From Tolypeutes matacus (taxonomy: Eukaryota > Chordata > Mammalia > Cingulata > Chlamyphoridae): 64,000 bases of DNA. The translations under genes were made by a program, and so were the position numbers. The notes under the pieces were generated by a model that saw only the letters and a list, made by a program, of their open reading frames with translations, did not search any database and was not told the origin of the DNA. Numbering within the stretch: position 1 is the first letter of the stretch; every line of letters starts with the position of its first letter. The stretch is taken from positions 7,742,577-7,806,576 of the forward strand of contig JAKSZT010037198.1 in the NCBI GenBank assembly GCA_026826555.1. The letters run 5' to 3'. Shown here piece after piece: positions 32,746 to 44,930 of the stretch.

Positions 32746-35700
32746 AAAAACTTGGGTTCCCTGTCTCCCAGTCTAGAGTATTTTTGCTACTAAAAATTAA
32801 AAAACTGTCATTCTTCCATGGTAACAATTTGTGCCAAAAATTTGATCTCCCAGTGTCCTCCAGATTGAACAGATGGTAAACATTTCCTTCCCCAACCCCC
32901 CGCCTGCCCTAGCACCCCCTGCTCATTCTAAGGCAGCAAGTCCTGGCATGGCAGGAAGTCTGCTCCTAGTCAAGGACCCATCCCTAGACCATGGGAACAG
33001 TGGGAGTGACCAGGCTTAGCCCACTTCAGATAAAAACAAGAGTGACCATCAATCCCCACAATCACAAGGACCAGAAGGATTTAAGTCAGCCACAGGCAGA
33101 ACAGACAGGGATGGAGATTAAGTATGGAGGAAGTTCCTGGGTGTGAGGCCAGCTGGGTTAGCCTGAAAAGTTCTGGAAGAATTTAGTTTGCTTGGCACTT
33201 GACAGTTCAGGTGTGCATGCTTACCCCCCAGATCCGTGAAGAGGGAAGGGCAGATGTTGAATCCCTGAGTCTCAAGAATAATGACCTGGCCAATGGCATC
33301 TGGCCTGGGAGGGCACAAGCCTGGGCCAGAACTCAGATGTGCTGACTCTTGTCATCCACAGGCTGTCACTGCATCAGAATCCATAAGGCAACTTAGCAAC
33401 TCGAAGGTGGAGCTTTGCCCACAAGAGATAAATACACTTGCATATTATGGTTCATTCCTAAGGCCCCAGTCAGTGGTGGAATATCCTAGACCAGGAGGGT
33501 GCTAGCCAGAGAGTGAGCAAGTTTAAAGGACACAGGGGTCTTCACAATGAAGAGATCCAGACTTTCTTCTGCAATCGGAGGCATCTACATACATTTAAGA
33601 AATGTTATAAACCATTGAAATATAAGTGGTCCTTCCAGGAAATACCTCCATCTTAGAATGTTCTATGTGTGAAGGGAACTACTTCTATAAGTAGTAGTCA
33701 TGCTTATTGTGTTGTCTGCCAAGAATTAATTCAGACATGTAATTTTAATGGGACTTGCTGTGTTCTAACAGTTCTCAGTCTTCTGGTCACTGTTGATTGA
33801 CTCAGGACATCTGATCCAAGTTGAGCTAATTGTACTAGCCATACCATTGGCCATAGCTGATTGATTTTGGAATGAGCACTTGACCCAAGATGGATCTATC
33901 AAAACTATCCTTGGTGTTTTCTTTTCCTTTGGGCCATATCTGGTGACAAAGATGGATGATATGAGCTGGGGTACTGCTAGCAGTCATGTTTCCAGTGACT
34001 GGGAAAAAGTTGATCTAAGAGAAGAAAGCCAACATGTAAAGAGTAGCTGAGATGAGGTCTCAGGAGGGAGCTAAGGTTTTAGTTGAATTTCAGGCCATAA
34101 ATTTCCACAATTCTGTTAAGTAAATGAAAAAAAAAATCACTTGCTACCTAAAGAATTCTGACTAATTCTGATGTAGTAAAAGTGGTAAATTTCTTGAAAA
34201 TAAGCTTCACATCTTATTTATCTTAAAATCTCTAATATCTAGTGCACCACATGATTTTCTCTGAGTAGCCCCAGAGGAGCGTATTAACAAATCTTATTAG
34301 TTCATCTCTATTATGCCAGGCTCTAAATGTATGTTGAATGTCCTTCTCCAGAACTATCTAGTGTAAGCTGCATTAGTGGTAACTCCTTGAGAACTGAGGG
34401 CAATTCCACATGGCATTTTGTGTTTAAGGAATGCCTTCAGAATGCTAGGTCTGGAATTGCTATTGAGAAGTCAGGGTAAGCCCTGGACAGGATCAAAGGC
34501 AAGCCAAGAGAACAGTGCAGAGCTAGTCCCCAAAACTAAGACCCTGAAGTTCCCCAAGACCCAGGAGGCAAGAAGAACATGACACTTGTAAGGGAACCAA
34601 ACCCCAGAAAGAGAAATCTGGAAGCCTAAAGAGTTTTTAGAAGAGAGAAGTTTGGAGGTGAGAGGAACAATAGGAACAGGTGGCTGAGTAGCCAGCTCCT
34701 GAGTTCCATTTTCTCCTTGGCCTCTTATCACACTCATTTGTTTTACTTGTCCATCTCTTTGAGTACTTCTGATGTGCCAGGCATTGTCCCAGTGCTGCCA
34801 CCATAGCCCCCTGGCTCTCCTTTCAATCCCTGGTTTAGGGATGAGGTCTTTTGAGGTTCCAGTCAGGTGGGGTGAGTGAGGCAAGGGGTTCAAAGAGGGC
34901 AGGGGTCATCCTGTCATGAGGCAGGTGGGAGTAGGGTGGGAAGGAATGGGTATGTCCAAAGGCAGCAGGGTCCTAGCCACCCGCTGAGCCTCAGGCTGGA
35001 GTCAGAGCCCTGGACTAGGAAAGGCAAGAGATGTGATAACAGCATTTTGGAACCTGCAAGGACCTGAGAAGAACATATTTTCTACCCTCAGTCTTATTCT
35101 CTAGAATGCACCATTCCACAGGACAGTCAGTGGAAATCTTCTCCTGCTTGCTTATATTGTTTTTTTTACGAATTTGCTGGTTTAAATTGGCTCACAATCC
35201 CAAAGCCTATTCAGTGATTTCCAAGCATGCAAAGGAGAAGAGTGGTTTCTATGTAGTACATTTTCTATAACAAATCTTTAAAGTACTTACCCAAAAGGAG
35301 AGGTCAAATAAATTTAAAGTGGATCCACAGTCATAATGCTAAAGATACATTATCATAAGCTGTGAAAATAAAATGTAGTTTGTTCATAAATAGAAAACAA
35401 TCTTTATATGATTCACAAAGGAAACAGAGGGCCATAATGGACCACCATCATGGTAGTCCTCTGTTGGCAATCATTGTACCTGACAGCCCTAAAGAAAAAC
35501 TTTAGTCATATCTGAATTTAGACTACAGTTCTAGAAAGGAGGCTCACTCAAGTGTTAAAGGGGTCTTTGGCATTAGAGTTACAATGTTATTTAATGGTAG
35601 GAAAGAAACATTATAATAGAAAAATATTAGGTTGGAATCAAGTATTTAGATACTAGGTATAAAGAGCCATTTTTTTTTTTTTCTGAGACCATCCTTGGCA

Positions 35701-35899
35701 ATATGTTAATTAGGTATTTAATATATAATTATCACCATCAAGTATTTGTAGATATTCCACAGAGGTGGTTCTTCAGTCCTTTTGGGTTGTGGATCTCTTT
35801 GAAGACATTTTTACACATGTACACAATTTTCTATACAACTTCTTATAAAGGGGAAATATGGAATAAAATATTTGCATAATCCAAAAGAAAGCAAGAAAA
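32746..35899. other. Long unassigned, largely unique interval
   Basis: No clear gene, SINE, L1 or LTR is seen. 33770-34100 may hold an old interspersed repeat (gttgattgactcaggacatc, gatccaagttgagctaattg). The longest frame (140 codons, reverse, ending at 34471) has no recognisable domain and low-complexity composition. Confidence 0.4.
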
Positions 35900-36795
35900 T
35901 AGAGAAAAATGAACACACAGCAGGAGGGACAATTAGGAACCAAAGTAGCAAGAAGACCAATAAAACCCCAAATATGAGTAATTACATTAAGTGTAAACTG
36001 ACTTAATAGACTTAATACTCCAATTAGAAAGCAAAAATGGATAGCAAAAAACTCACAAATATACGCTGCTTACTGAGAGACATACAAAAAGACTCACAAA
36101 ATGAAGATTTTAAGGAAGAAATATTCCTAGAGATAAAGAAAGACAATTCAGAATGATAAAAGGGTCAATCTGCTAGGAAGATATAACAATTCAAACTTGT
36201 GTGAACTTAATAACATAGCTTCAATATATATAAAGCAAAATTTGTCCATACTGAAATGGCATATAGACAAGCTCATAATTTTAGTGGGAGATTTTAATAA
36301 CCTTTTCCAGTAACATATAGAAGAAGCAAATATAAATAGTAAGGATACAGAAAATTTTGAAATCTTAATGAATAAATTGACCTAACTGATATAATAGAAC
36401 AGTGTATCCAGCAACTTCAGGGTACACAATTTTTTAAAAAAGTGATCAAGTCTCAAAGAATTTCAAAGGAATTAAGTTATAAATTAATAACAAAAAATAG
36501 AAAATCTTTAAATACCCCATGGATCAAAGAAGAAAATTCAATGGCGACTTGAAAATATTATGAATGGAATGATAGTGAAAAGATTACATCAAAATATGTG
36601 GATGAAGCTAAAACTGTGCTTAAAGGAAAAAAATTTATCCTTAAATGCATATATTAGAAAAGAAGAAAGGCTGAAAGTAAAATATCTAAGCATCCATCTC
36701 AGTGAGGTATAAAAGGAACAACAAATTAAACTGAAATGTTGAATAAATGAAATAATAAATATGAGTAAAAATTAATGAAATAAAAAGAACCATAT
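35900..36795 (+). mobile_element. Ancient L1 ORF2 (endonuclease end to RT start), part 1
   Basis: gggagattttaataacc near 36288 corresponds to GDFN of the endonuclease; the segment ttaaaggaaaaaaatttatccttaaatgc corresponds to LKGK/LN. Many stops. It is split by the SINE at 36796 and continues to about 37640. Confidence 0.8.
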
Positions 36796-36903
36796 GGGAG
36801 CGGATGTGGCTCAAATGGTTGGGCGTCTGTCTCCCGTATGGAGCGACCTGGGTTCGATCCCCGGGACCTCCTGGTAAAATTAAAAAAAATAATAATAATA
36901 ATA
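36796..36903 (+). mobile_element. tRNA-derived SINE, monomer
   Basis: Flanked by aaaaagaaccatat at 36782-36795 and 36904-36917. A box in tgtggctcaaatggttgggc and B box in gggttcgatcccc; tail AATAATAATAATAA. Inserted in an old L1. Confidence 0.93.
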
Positions 36904-37640
36904 AAAAAGAACCATATAATGATGGAAGTCAACAAAGCAAAATACTGGTTGTTTGAAAAGCCAAAAGAAATTCCTGACCCCCCAGCAAGACTGATCAAGA
37001 AAAAAAGAAAGAAAGCACAAAGTACCATGATCAGATATGAAAAATAAGATATCACTCCAAATTCTAATAAAATTATTAACAACTTTATGTCACTTATTTT
37101 AAAAGTTCAGATGAGTGGACATACTCTTGAAGAACATCTTATCAAAACTGACACAATAAGAAATAGAAAATGTGAATAACACTATGGTTATAAAGAAATT
37201 AAATCTGTAATTTACAGTGACCCCACAAAGAATACCCTAGGTCAGATGGTTCCACCAGTGAAATCTTCCAAATATTTAAGAGAGATTAAAAATAATCGTA
37301 TACAACTCTTTCATAGACTGAAAAGAACGGAAATACTTCCAACTCATTTTATAAAGTTATGAAAATCTTGAGGCCCAAACCCAAAAGGATATTCACAAAA
37401 GAAAGTACAGATCAATATCCTTCATAAACATAAATGAAAAAGTTCTAAACAAAAATGAGAGAACTGAATCCAGCAATTCGTTAAAAACATATACAACATC
37501 CAAGCTGGATTTATTCTAGGAATCTAAGGCTGATTTATCATTTGAATATCAATGTAATTCAATACATTAACAGTGATCTCTGTAAGTATTTTAAAAAAAG
37601 GAGTTGATAAAATTCAACATCCATTCATGACTTAAAAAGG
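36904..37640 (+). mobile_element. Ancient L1 ORF2 (RT region), part 2
   Basis: gtcaacaaagcaaaatactg with a frame reading KAKYWLFEKPKEI parallels [14 protein letters not shown] of the full L1 here. Later aaagtacagatcaatatcc and atccaagctggatttattct fit the RT part. Decayed. Confidence 0.78.
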
Positions 37641-37837
37641 AAAAAAGCAAGCACACAAACAAAAAGCAGAGGCAGCAACTAGAAGATTTAGTTGTTTTAA
37701 GCCCTAAGGAGACAAAACCCACTTCAGAGTATATTTCTCTTCCTGGGGCATCACTGGGGACTGATTTTATAATGAGTAGGATGACATCCTTGATTCAGTT
37801 CATTAAAATGTCTACAAATTACAGACCAGTCATAATA

Positions 37838-38055
37838 ATAGCTTCTGTTTACTGAGTACTTAAAATTTGCAAAGCTTGGTACCAATACATTATCTCATTT
37901 AATTTAATCACAGAAATCCAATGAGATAAACCACTACCTTCCCCGTTTTACAGATGAGGAAGTAGAGGCTCAGAGAAGGTAAGTAACTTGCCCAAAATGA
38001 CATAGCTAGGATCCAAACAGATCTGCCTGACTTCAGAAGCCAAGATTTTAACAGC
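37838..38055 (-). mobile_element. MIR SINE, reverse
   Basis: aatagcttctgtttactgag, ttacagatgaggaagtagag, ggtaagtaacttgcccaa in reverse-MIR order. Confidence 0.85.
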
Positions 38056-38130
38056 TGCAATTTTTAGGCAGTTTCCTAAGGCACCAGAGTCTTGGTTCTG
38101 CCTCTCTATACCATACTCTAGAAAGGCATA

Positions 38131-38784
38131 TGTGACAGTTTGATATTATTTATGAATTCCAAAAAGAGATATAGATTATGTTTGTAAAGTGGTTTGTTTA
38201 AAAGGGCATGATACCCTTTGATTGATTTAAATTCAAAGGCTTTACGTTTGCTTGATTAAATCAAGATTAGGGCTTTGATTTGACTACGTCATTAGGGTAT
38301 GCAGGATTGAGTCCCTGCCCCCCTTGGTGGGCTATATAAATGGACGCTCACACAGAAAAAGAGAGATAGGAAGAGATAGAGCTCCATAGACACGAAATAG
38401 GAGAGAATTTGTCAGCTTTGATCCTGCAGCCCTGGGAAGGGAGATGAGCCATTCACCTGATAGTTTATAGCTGACCTTTTGAAGAGAACAGAGCAGCTGA
38501 GCCCAGAAAGAAATGAGCCCTCAACACTACAGCTGAGAGTGGAAGAAGCTGGGCCCATGGAGCCTTAAGATGAAATAGGAATGATGAACCCTCACAGACA
38601 TAGGCAACCTTCTTGCTTTAACACGTGGCAACAGACATTTGGTGAGAAAGTACCTCTTAAGGTACCTTGTGTTGGACTCTTTAGGGCCTTGTAATTGTAA
38701 GCTTCTACCGCAAATAAATGCCTTTTGTAAAAGCCAACAGATTTCTGATACTTTGCATCAGTACCCCTTTAGCTGACTAATATA
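38131..38784 (+). mobile_element. ERVL/MaLR-like solo LTR, complete
   Basis: 654 bp, starting TGTGACAGTTTGATATTATT and ending AGCTGACTAATATA. The flanks gcata (38126-38130) and gaata (38785-38789) are a 5-bp TSD with one mismatch. A TATA box (ctatataaa, 38332-38340) and AATAAA (38713-38718) mark the U3/R organisation. It is the best reference copy for the LTRs at 422 and 41581. No flanking internal retroviral sequence. Confidence 0.85.
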
Positions 38785-38789
38785 GAATA

Positions 38790-39599
38790 CAAAGGAGTAA
38801 ATCCACCATCATACTCAAGAGTGCCCTGCCCTGCTCCTCCACGTCTCTTCTTATGTCTCCCTTTCACTTGCTATGACTCATTTTCTGTCCCTTCCTTGAG
38901 TTCCAGCAGGTTATGGCTGTTTGATGTGACTATGATTAAATCTGTAAGGAAAGGGCAAATCTGACATCTAGGCCCCCACATTTGTGGAGTGTGGGGAAGA
39001 GTTCTTCCATTGGGAAAAGGAACCTGAAGTTCTGAATTAAGCAGTTTGATGATAGAAATGACAGGGACAGTTTAACTTCTGATTCACTGTTATGCTCTCC
39101 AAGATGCCTTTTTCCATTTATCGTTTTCACAGTTTCTTGAAAAGAAAGTCATTCATATGACTGTAGCCATGAATCTTATCTCTGATTTAGCTCTTGAACT
39201 TTGTACTAGACTTAGGCTAACATTCACCAGTTGTCTTGTAAAAGGAGCTGATTGCATTTTACATTAAATTCCTACATGTAGAAAATTGGGACTAAAAATA
39301 TCAATAGCTGCAGACGACTCTGCATCTCTGTCTTATTTTCCGGGATCCTTTGCTGTATCTATTTAATACAATCCTGTATCACTTTTTAGGCAAAAGGCTC
39401 CATATCAAGGAGATAAAACAGGTTATCAAGACAGTACAATGAATCAGAACTCTAGCTTCAATTTGACCAAGATAGGTGGGCAAAGAGGGCAACAGAACCT
39501 GTTGAAACGACACCATATACCCCATCATCCCATCTTCTCAGGGAGGGGCTCTGATAGCAAAAACAAGTAGAGGAGAGGAAGGGAACAGAAGGGACATGG
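38790..39599. other. Unassigned non-coding sequence
   Basis: No gene or repeat recognised. Confidence 0.45.
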
Positions 39600-39725
39600 T
39601 GCTGGGCTAGAGCAGGAGCTTTGGAGTTACACAGAACATGGTTTGACTCTCAGTTCTGCCCTTTTAATAACTATATGAATTTTGGCAAATTACCTTCTCT
39701 GAACCTTTGTTTTACGGATGTTGTC
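39600..39725 (+). mobile_element. MIR fragment
   Basis: gagcaggagctttggagtta, catggtttgactctcagttc and aattaccttctctgaacctt in MIR order. Confidence 0.7.
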
Positions 39726-40114
39726 ATTGTTGTTGGGGGTGGTTTGTGTGGATGATGAAACCTTCTGCTATTATATGCATTTGGGGTACATAAGCACATA
39801 TGTGCTTCCTTTTCTATGGAGAGAATCCAAAACTTTCATAAGATACTCAAAAAGGGTCTCTGACCCCAAATGGAATTTAATCACAGCTCTATAAGATATA
39901 AAAAACTCTTTAAAACCAGTCATTATAATTGCTGTGATTGAGTGTTATCAACTTGTTAGCCCTACATTTAGAAATGTTGACGTTTATCCTTCAAATACAG
40001 TTTCTTTGATGTTGCTATCATCTGTACAAAAATAAGGAAAAGAATATATATGTTCTTGTCCCCAACATGCCCAGCTTGCTTGAATATCTGTAAAATATCT
40101 TTGGGAGGGAACAC

Positions 40115-40315
40115 AGATGCACACACACACATGCATACACAACTAATAACACTGGTTATCTTGGGGGAAGAGAATTAGGTGACTGGGAGTCAGGAGTGGG
40201 AAGGAGAGTTTTCACTTTACTAATTTTATACATCCTTTTTCGCTGTCTGAGTTTTGAACCTTATACAATACATGATCTGGTCAGAAATTTTAAAAAAGAA
40301 TAAAATGGTACAAAT
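40115..40315 (+). mobile_element. L1 3'-end fragment
   Basis: cactggttatcttgggggaa, ggtgactgggagtcaggagt and gttttgaaccttatacaata fit a L1M-type 3' UTR. An ACACAC run adjoins at 40118-40130. Confidence 0.6.
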
Positions 40316-41575
40316 ACAAGACTAAATTAAAAATCTTATCAGGGACAAGAGCTTCTAGTCAAAAGTATCTAAACAAACTCAGAATACTTGGAGCTGCTAG
40401 TTTCTTTGCTCCCAGTATTTCAGCTGTTTTTGGATGTAAGCACTTTTTGTGACTTTAAGAACTACCTTTAAGATCCACAAATTACATTGGAGCTTAATAG
40501 CTAATACTGCTGAACCCCTGTTGGATGTCTGTTGAGGTTTGCCCTAAGCCCCAGGCATCCAACATATGGCCAAGGGCCAGCCTCCTCCCGATCCTAGGGT
40601 GCAGCCTCCCTGAGATGTTTAGGCCTTAACATTTGCTTAATTAACAATTTTAATGTGTATCACACAGAGGCAGAAATAAGCCTTGTTAAGGAAGCATTCT
40701 GTCCGGGGCTGCTGACTTGGCCTTACTCATTCTGGCCGTGCTCCAGTAACTTACCTGGAATACTCAGGTACAGTTTCCTTAGGGTAGGTGCCTCTACCTG
40801 ATAGTACCTGGAGTGGTTCTTTGATTTGGGATTTTCTGAAGACATGAATAAATTTACTCAGAATGACTGTGCTCTGATTCTTAAATTAGAACTCCATTAA
40901 GTATTGATGTATTGTACACAAAGTATACACAATGGATTCTGGTATCAATTTTCAGTAGCTTCTCACTAGGAAACCAATGACAACTCAGTAACTAAGGTCT
41001 GATTTATTTTTCTTCTTCTATGTTTGGGGATTCTCTTAGGCCCTGCAAGAACTTGCCCTGTGCCATTTTAAGCTAGGATATTTGCTTCTTTCTTCAGTGT
41101 TCTTATTACCTAATTCTTAATCCTGACCTCTAACTTGTTGAAAATACCATCTTAAGGTACAGAGGCTTCCTGAAATAGCTTCTCCCACCGTCCACCCCCA
41201 TGCCAGTATTCTCAGGAAAATGCTGCACAGCTTCTATGCCCACTATTGGGAATTACCAGAAGGGGCCTCTGCTTTCTGCGGAGGGCTCTGTGTGATCTCT
41301 TGGACAGCAGCCTCCCCTTTGCAGTATTGGTGCCCTTCTCTATGCACTTTGTCAGTGGAAGGGACATTTCCAACCTCTCTAAGGGGAAGAGAGCCGCTTT
41401 TTGATAGAATCTGAAAAGAAAACTGATCCCACATTGCATATTTGCTGTGCAGTATAATGAAACATCTCTCAGTAGCAGGAAGCCAGGACTAATTTAAGGG
41501 CTTGCCACTTAATCACTTTTGCAGCAGACTGTGAACCAAGAAGCTGGGGGTTCCTAAGCTGCCCTCTGCTGGTTG
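40316..41575. other. Unassigned sequence; candidate conserved non-coding element at 40600-40770
   Basis: No repeat recognised. 40628-40665 (tgcttaattaacaattttaa, gtgtatcacacag) is homeodomain-site-like. Function is inference. Confidence 0.4.
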
Positions 41576-41580
41576 CCCAC

Positions 41581-41710
41581 TGTATTAGTCAGCTGAAGGG
41601 GTGCTGATGCAAAGTACCAGAAATCTGTTGGCTTTTATAAAGGATATTTATTTGGGGTAAAAGCTTACAGTTCCAAGGCCCTAAAGAGTCCAACTCAAGG
41701 TACCATAAGA
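41581..41710 (-). mobile_element. ERVL/MaLR-like LTR, reverse, 3' part
   Basis: TGTATTAGTCAGCTGAAGGG at 41581 is the reverse of the LTR end seen at 38131-38784. The half-L1 inserts after 130 bp, and the rest of the LTR is at 47688-48090. Confidence 0.82.
41700..41710. repeat. TSD of the half-L1 (left copy)
   Basis: gtaccataaga is repeated exactly at 47677-47687, after the poly(A) tail. Confidence 0.92.
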
Positions 41711-42592
41711 TTGGGGGCAAGATGGCATCAGTTTAAGTGGGCACTCACCATCTCTCTCACAAAAAACAGCTGAGTGGGGGCAAGATCCTGCCCGAGTGAG
41801 CTGTTTTGGGAACCCACAAAGCAGGGAGCTTCAGGGCATCGATCTGGAAGGAGCTGGACAAAGAGATAAATTGCTCAAGGTAAAACCATGAGTTTCTGCC
41901 CCTGTGGCTGGAAGTGGCAGATGGCTAAGCACCACCCTCAAGGCAAAAAGCCTCTGCAAGCCCCGACTCCCACCAGCCACTCAGTGGGAGGAAGTGTTCT
42001 CTGAAAGTGGAAGGGATCTGGCCAAAGGTGGAGATGGGTTTCCTTTCTGTGGGTTTGGTTGCCTGGACCCCCTTTGAGCTTTGGTGAACATACTGGCAGG
42101 CTCGAGGTGGCACCAGGAAGAGGGGAAAGGCAAATCTGCTGAGGCAGCTTGATTTACCTAACTGCCCTGGGATAGAGAAACATGGCCTGGGAGAGGGCAG
42201 AGTCAGGCAATTGACTAGTCTCGTGCTGAAAACTACCAAAATTTCAACTCCCCTAAGGGAGTGGGCAGTAGGAAGCACTTAATAAGCTTCTAAGAGCCTA
42301 TTTAGGGTTCCCTGGGAGGAGGAGGTGGTCCAGAAGAGGGTTGAGAGTCACTTTATTGCAGGGAGTTCAGTTGCCAGGGTCCCATTTGAATTTCAGAAGG
42401 GGACTCAACCTGACCAGGAGAGGTGAGGGAGAGCCGCTCATACAGGCTATTGCATCCTGCCCCCATGGGAGAGAAAGCAATAGGAATAGAAAGGGGGCAG
42501 GGACAGACAGGCTCCTAATCAGCAGGAATCTACCCAACTGCCCAAGGGAAAGTGACTGGATAGCTTTCTGAAGAGCTAACTGACACAATGAG

Positions 42593-42665
42593 AAAGTTTA
42601 ACTCAGTGGAGGAGTTTCTGCCTTGAATATATGAGGTCCCTAGTTCAATTCACAGCTCCTCTTAG
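42593..42665 (+). mobile_element. Degenerate tRNA-SINE-like segment in the 5' UTR
   Basis: ttaactcagtggaggagttt resembles an A box and agttcaattcacagctcct a B box, at the spacing of a tRNA-derived SINE. No TSD is visible; it may be part of the 5' UTR. Confidence 0.4.
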
Positions 42666-43655
42666 AGTAGTAATCCACCAGGATATCAAACACCAGCTGG
42701 TATTTTAGGACAGGGACAACATAGACATGATTTTTGTATTAGCCTCTCTTGGGTCTTTTATTTTTCCTAAAAAAAAAAAAAGGTTACTTAAAAAAATTTA
42801 ACTTCATTTACTCGCTAAAACCCACTTCAAAACCTGCAGAGGGCAGGTTGCAGGGTTAATTGATTGATGAACACTGGTAGCCTGAGAAGTTCTTCAGGGG
42901 CCTAAGAGGGAAGGCTGTTTTTCCTTAGTTTGTGTTTGACTGCTTGCTTGTGTCTTTGTTTTTGTTTTTTTTTTTGTTTTGTTTTTCTTTCCTCTTTCTC
43001 CCCCACCTTTTTTTTTTTTTTAAATTAGGTGTTGCAGGTTTATTTCTTGTTTGCAGTATTTCCTCTTCCTTGATTTCCCCCTTTTTTGTGTATACCAACT
43101 TTGTCTACCAACGCTATCTCTTTTCCTTCCTTCATCTTTCTATCTCCCACTTTCTGTTGTTCTTACATAACACCTCTCTTTGTTTAGTCCTCAAATTTTT
43201 CTGGTTTTTATTTCTATCTCATCTATCCTGTTTATTTTCTTTCATTAACTATTTTCTTTCTGTCTTTTCTTTTCTCTTTCCCTCTCTCCTCATCATTCTG
43301 GCCTTTTAATTCATTCTACATATTTTTTCTATTTGGTTTCCCATTTCATTGTTTTATTCCTATTATTCTACACTGCTTATATGAGTTAAATATTCATTTT
43401 CCAAGGTCTTAAACAGTTCCTCTTCTAACTTTTACTATTATTATTACTATTATCCTTTTTCTTTTCTTACCTCTTTTTCTTTCTCTGGCCCTAATCTTTT
43501 TCCTTCAAGGGAACATAGACAGCAGCAAGGAAATAGAATAAGAGGAACAAAGGGTCAAAGAGAAAGCTTAACACACACACAAAAACAGCAACTAAATAAA
43601 ACCCTAGTGTAGATAGAGAAGCTAATCAACTGAATAAGCCCATCAAGATAAAAAG

Positions 43656-44560
43656 ATGACCAGACAACAACAAAAAATTACAAACCGTATTAAGAAACAG
43701 GAAGACATAGCCCAGGCCAATGAACAAACTAAAAACCAGGAAGAGATGCAGAACATTGAATAACTAATCAGAGCTGTCCAAACAAATATCATGGACCAAC
43801 TTAATGAAGTGAAGGAAGAGATCAAGGATATTAAGAAGACACTGGGAGTACATACTGAAGAAATTATAAACATACATAAAAAGATAATGGATATGATGGT
43901 GATGAATGGCACAACCCAAGAAATCAAAAATACACTGGAAGCACATAACAGCAGATTTAAACAAGCAGAGGAAAGAATTAGTGATGTGGAAGACAGTACA
44001 TCTGAAATCAAACAGATAGTAGAACAGATAGATAAAAAGATAGAAAAAATCCAGCAAGAACTTAGGGATTTGAACGGCAACACAAAATGCACAAACATAT
44101 GCATTATAGGTATCCCAGAGGGAGAAGAGAAGGGAAAGGGGAAAGGAGGAGTGTTGGAGGAAATAATGGCTGAAAACTTCCCAACCCTATTGAGGGAGAT
44201 GGATGTACATGTCCAGGAAGTGCAGTGCACCCCAAACAGTATAAATCTCAACAGGCCTACTCCAAGACATATACTTGTTAAACAGTCCAATTCTCAAGAC
44301 AAAAAGAAAATACTGAAGGCAGCAAGAGAAAAGAGAATCATCACATACAAGGGAACCTCAATAAGATTAAGTGCTGATTTCTTATCTGAAACCATGGAGG
44401 CAAGAAGGCAGTAGTAGGACATACTTAAGGTACTAAAAGAAAAAAATTTCCAGCCAAGAATATCCAGAAAAGCTAGCATTCAAAAATGATGGAGAATTCA
44501 AAATATTCACAGATAAACAGAAATTGAGAGTATGCTAATAAGAAACCTGCCCTTCAAGAA
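43656..44560 (+). pseudogene. ORF1 of the half-L1, broken
   Basis: Starts MTRQQQKITNRIKKQEDIAQ. An in-frame TAA replaces codon 36; the frame then stays open from 43764 to a TAG at 44412-44414, where the full L1 has the Trp of ARRQWYD. Further frameshifts follow. The coiled coil (about 43791-44060), the RRM segment (NTKCTNICIIGIPEGEEKG) and part of the C-terminal domain (RPTPRHILVKQSNSQ) are recognisable. It encodes no full ORF1p. Confidence 0.88.
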
Positions 44561-44693
44561 ATACTAAAGGGAATGCTGCAGGTTGAGAGGAAAAAACAGG
44601 AGAAAAAGAGTTGGAGAAGAGTGTAAGAATGACTAAAAGGACAAAAAGAGAAATAAAAACAACATATGACATACATAAACCCAAAGAAAATAT

Positions 44694-44930
44694 GGCTAAT
44701 TTAAGCAATTCCTTGAGAGTAATAACACCGAATGTTAACGGATTAAACTCACCAGTCAAGAGACACAGATTGGCAGAATGGATAAGGAAATATGACCCAT
44801 CTATATGCTGTCTACAAGAAATCCACCTTAGACCCAGGGATTCAAGGAGGCTGAAAGGGAATGGCTGGAACACAATCTTACAAACAATAACCAAAAAAAA
44901 GGGCAGGAGTAGCTATACTAATATTGGAGG
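44694..44930 (+). pseudogene. N-terminal stub of ORF2 endonuclease
   Basis: Reads MANLSNSLRVITPNVNGLNS, keeping the Asn of NVNGLN and the Glu of CLQEIHL (consensus QETHL). After about 75 codons it passes into unrelated noncoding 3' sequence. No catalytic His/Asp end of the endonuclease and no reverse transcriptase remain. Confidence 0.85.

Noticed and set aside
42932..43309. A 125-codon F/L/S-rich sense frame with membrane-like appearance
   Set aside because: It is a T-rich, CT-rich stretch of the half-L1 5' UTR; hydrophobicity reflects base composition.
43643..44290. A 215-codon reverse frame
   Set aside because: It is antisense to the half-L1 ORF1 coiled-coil region.
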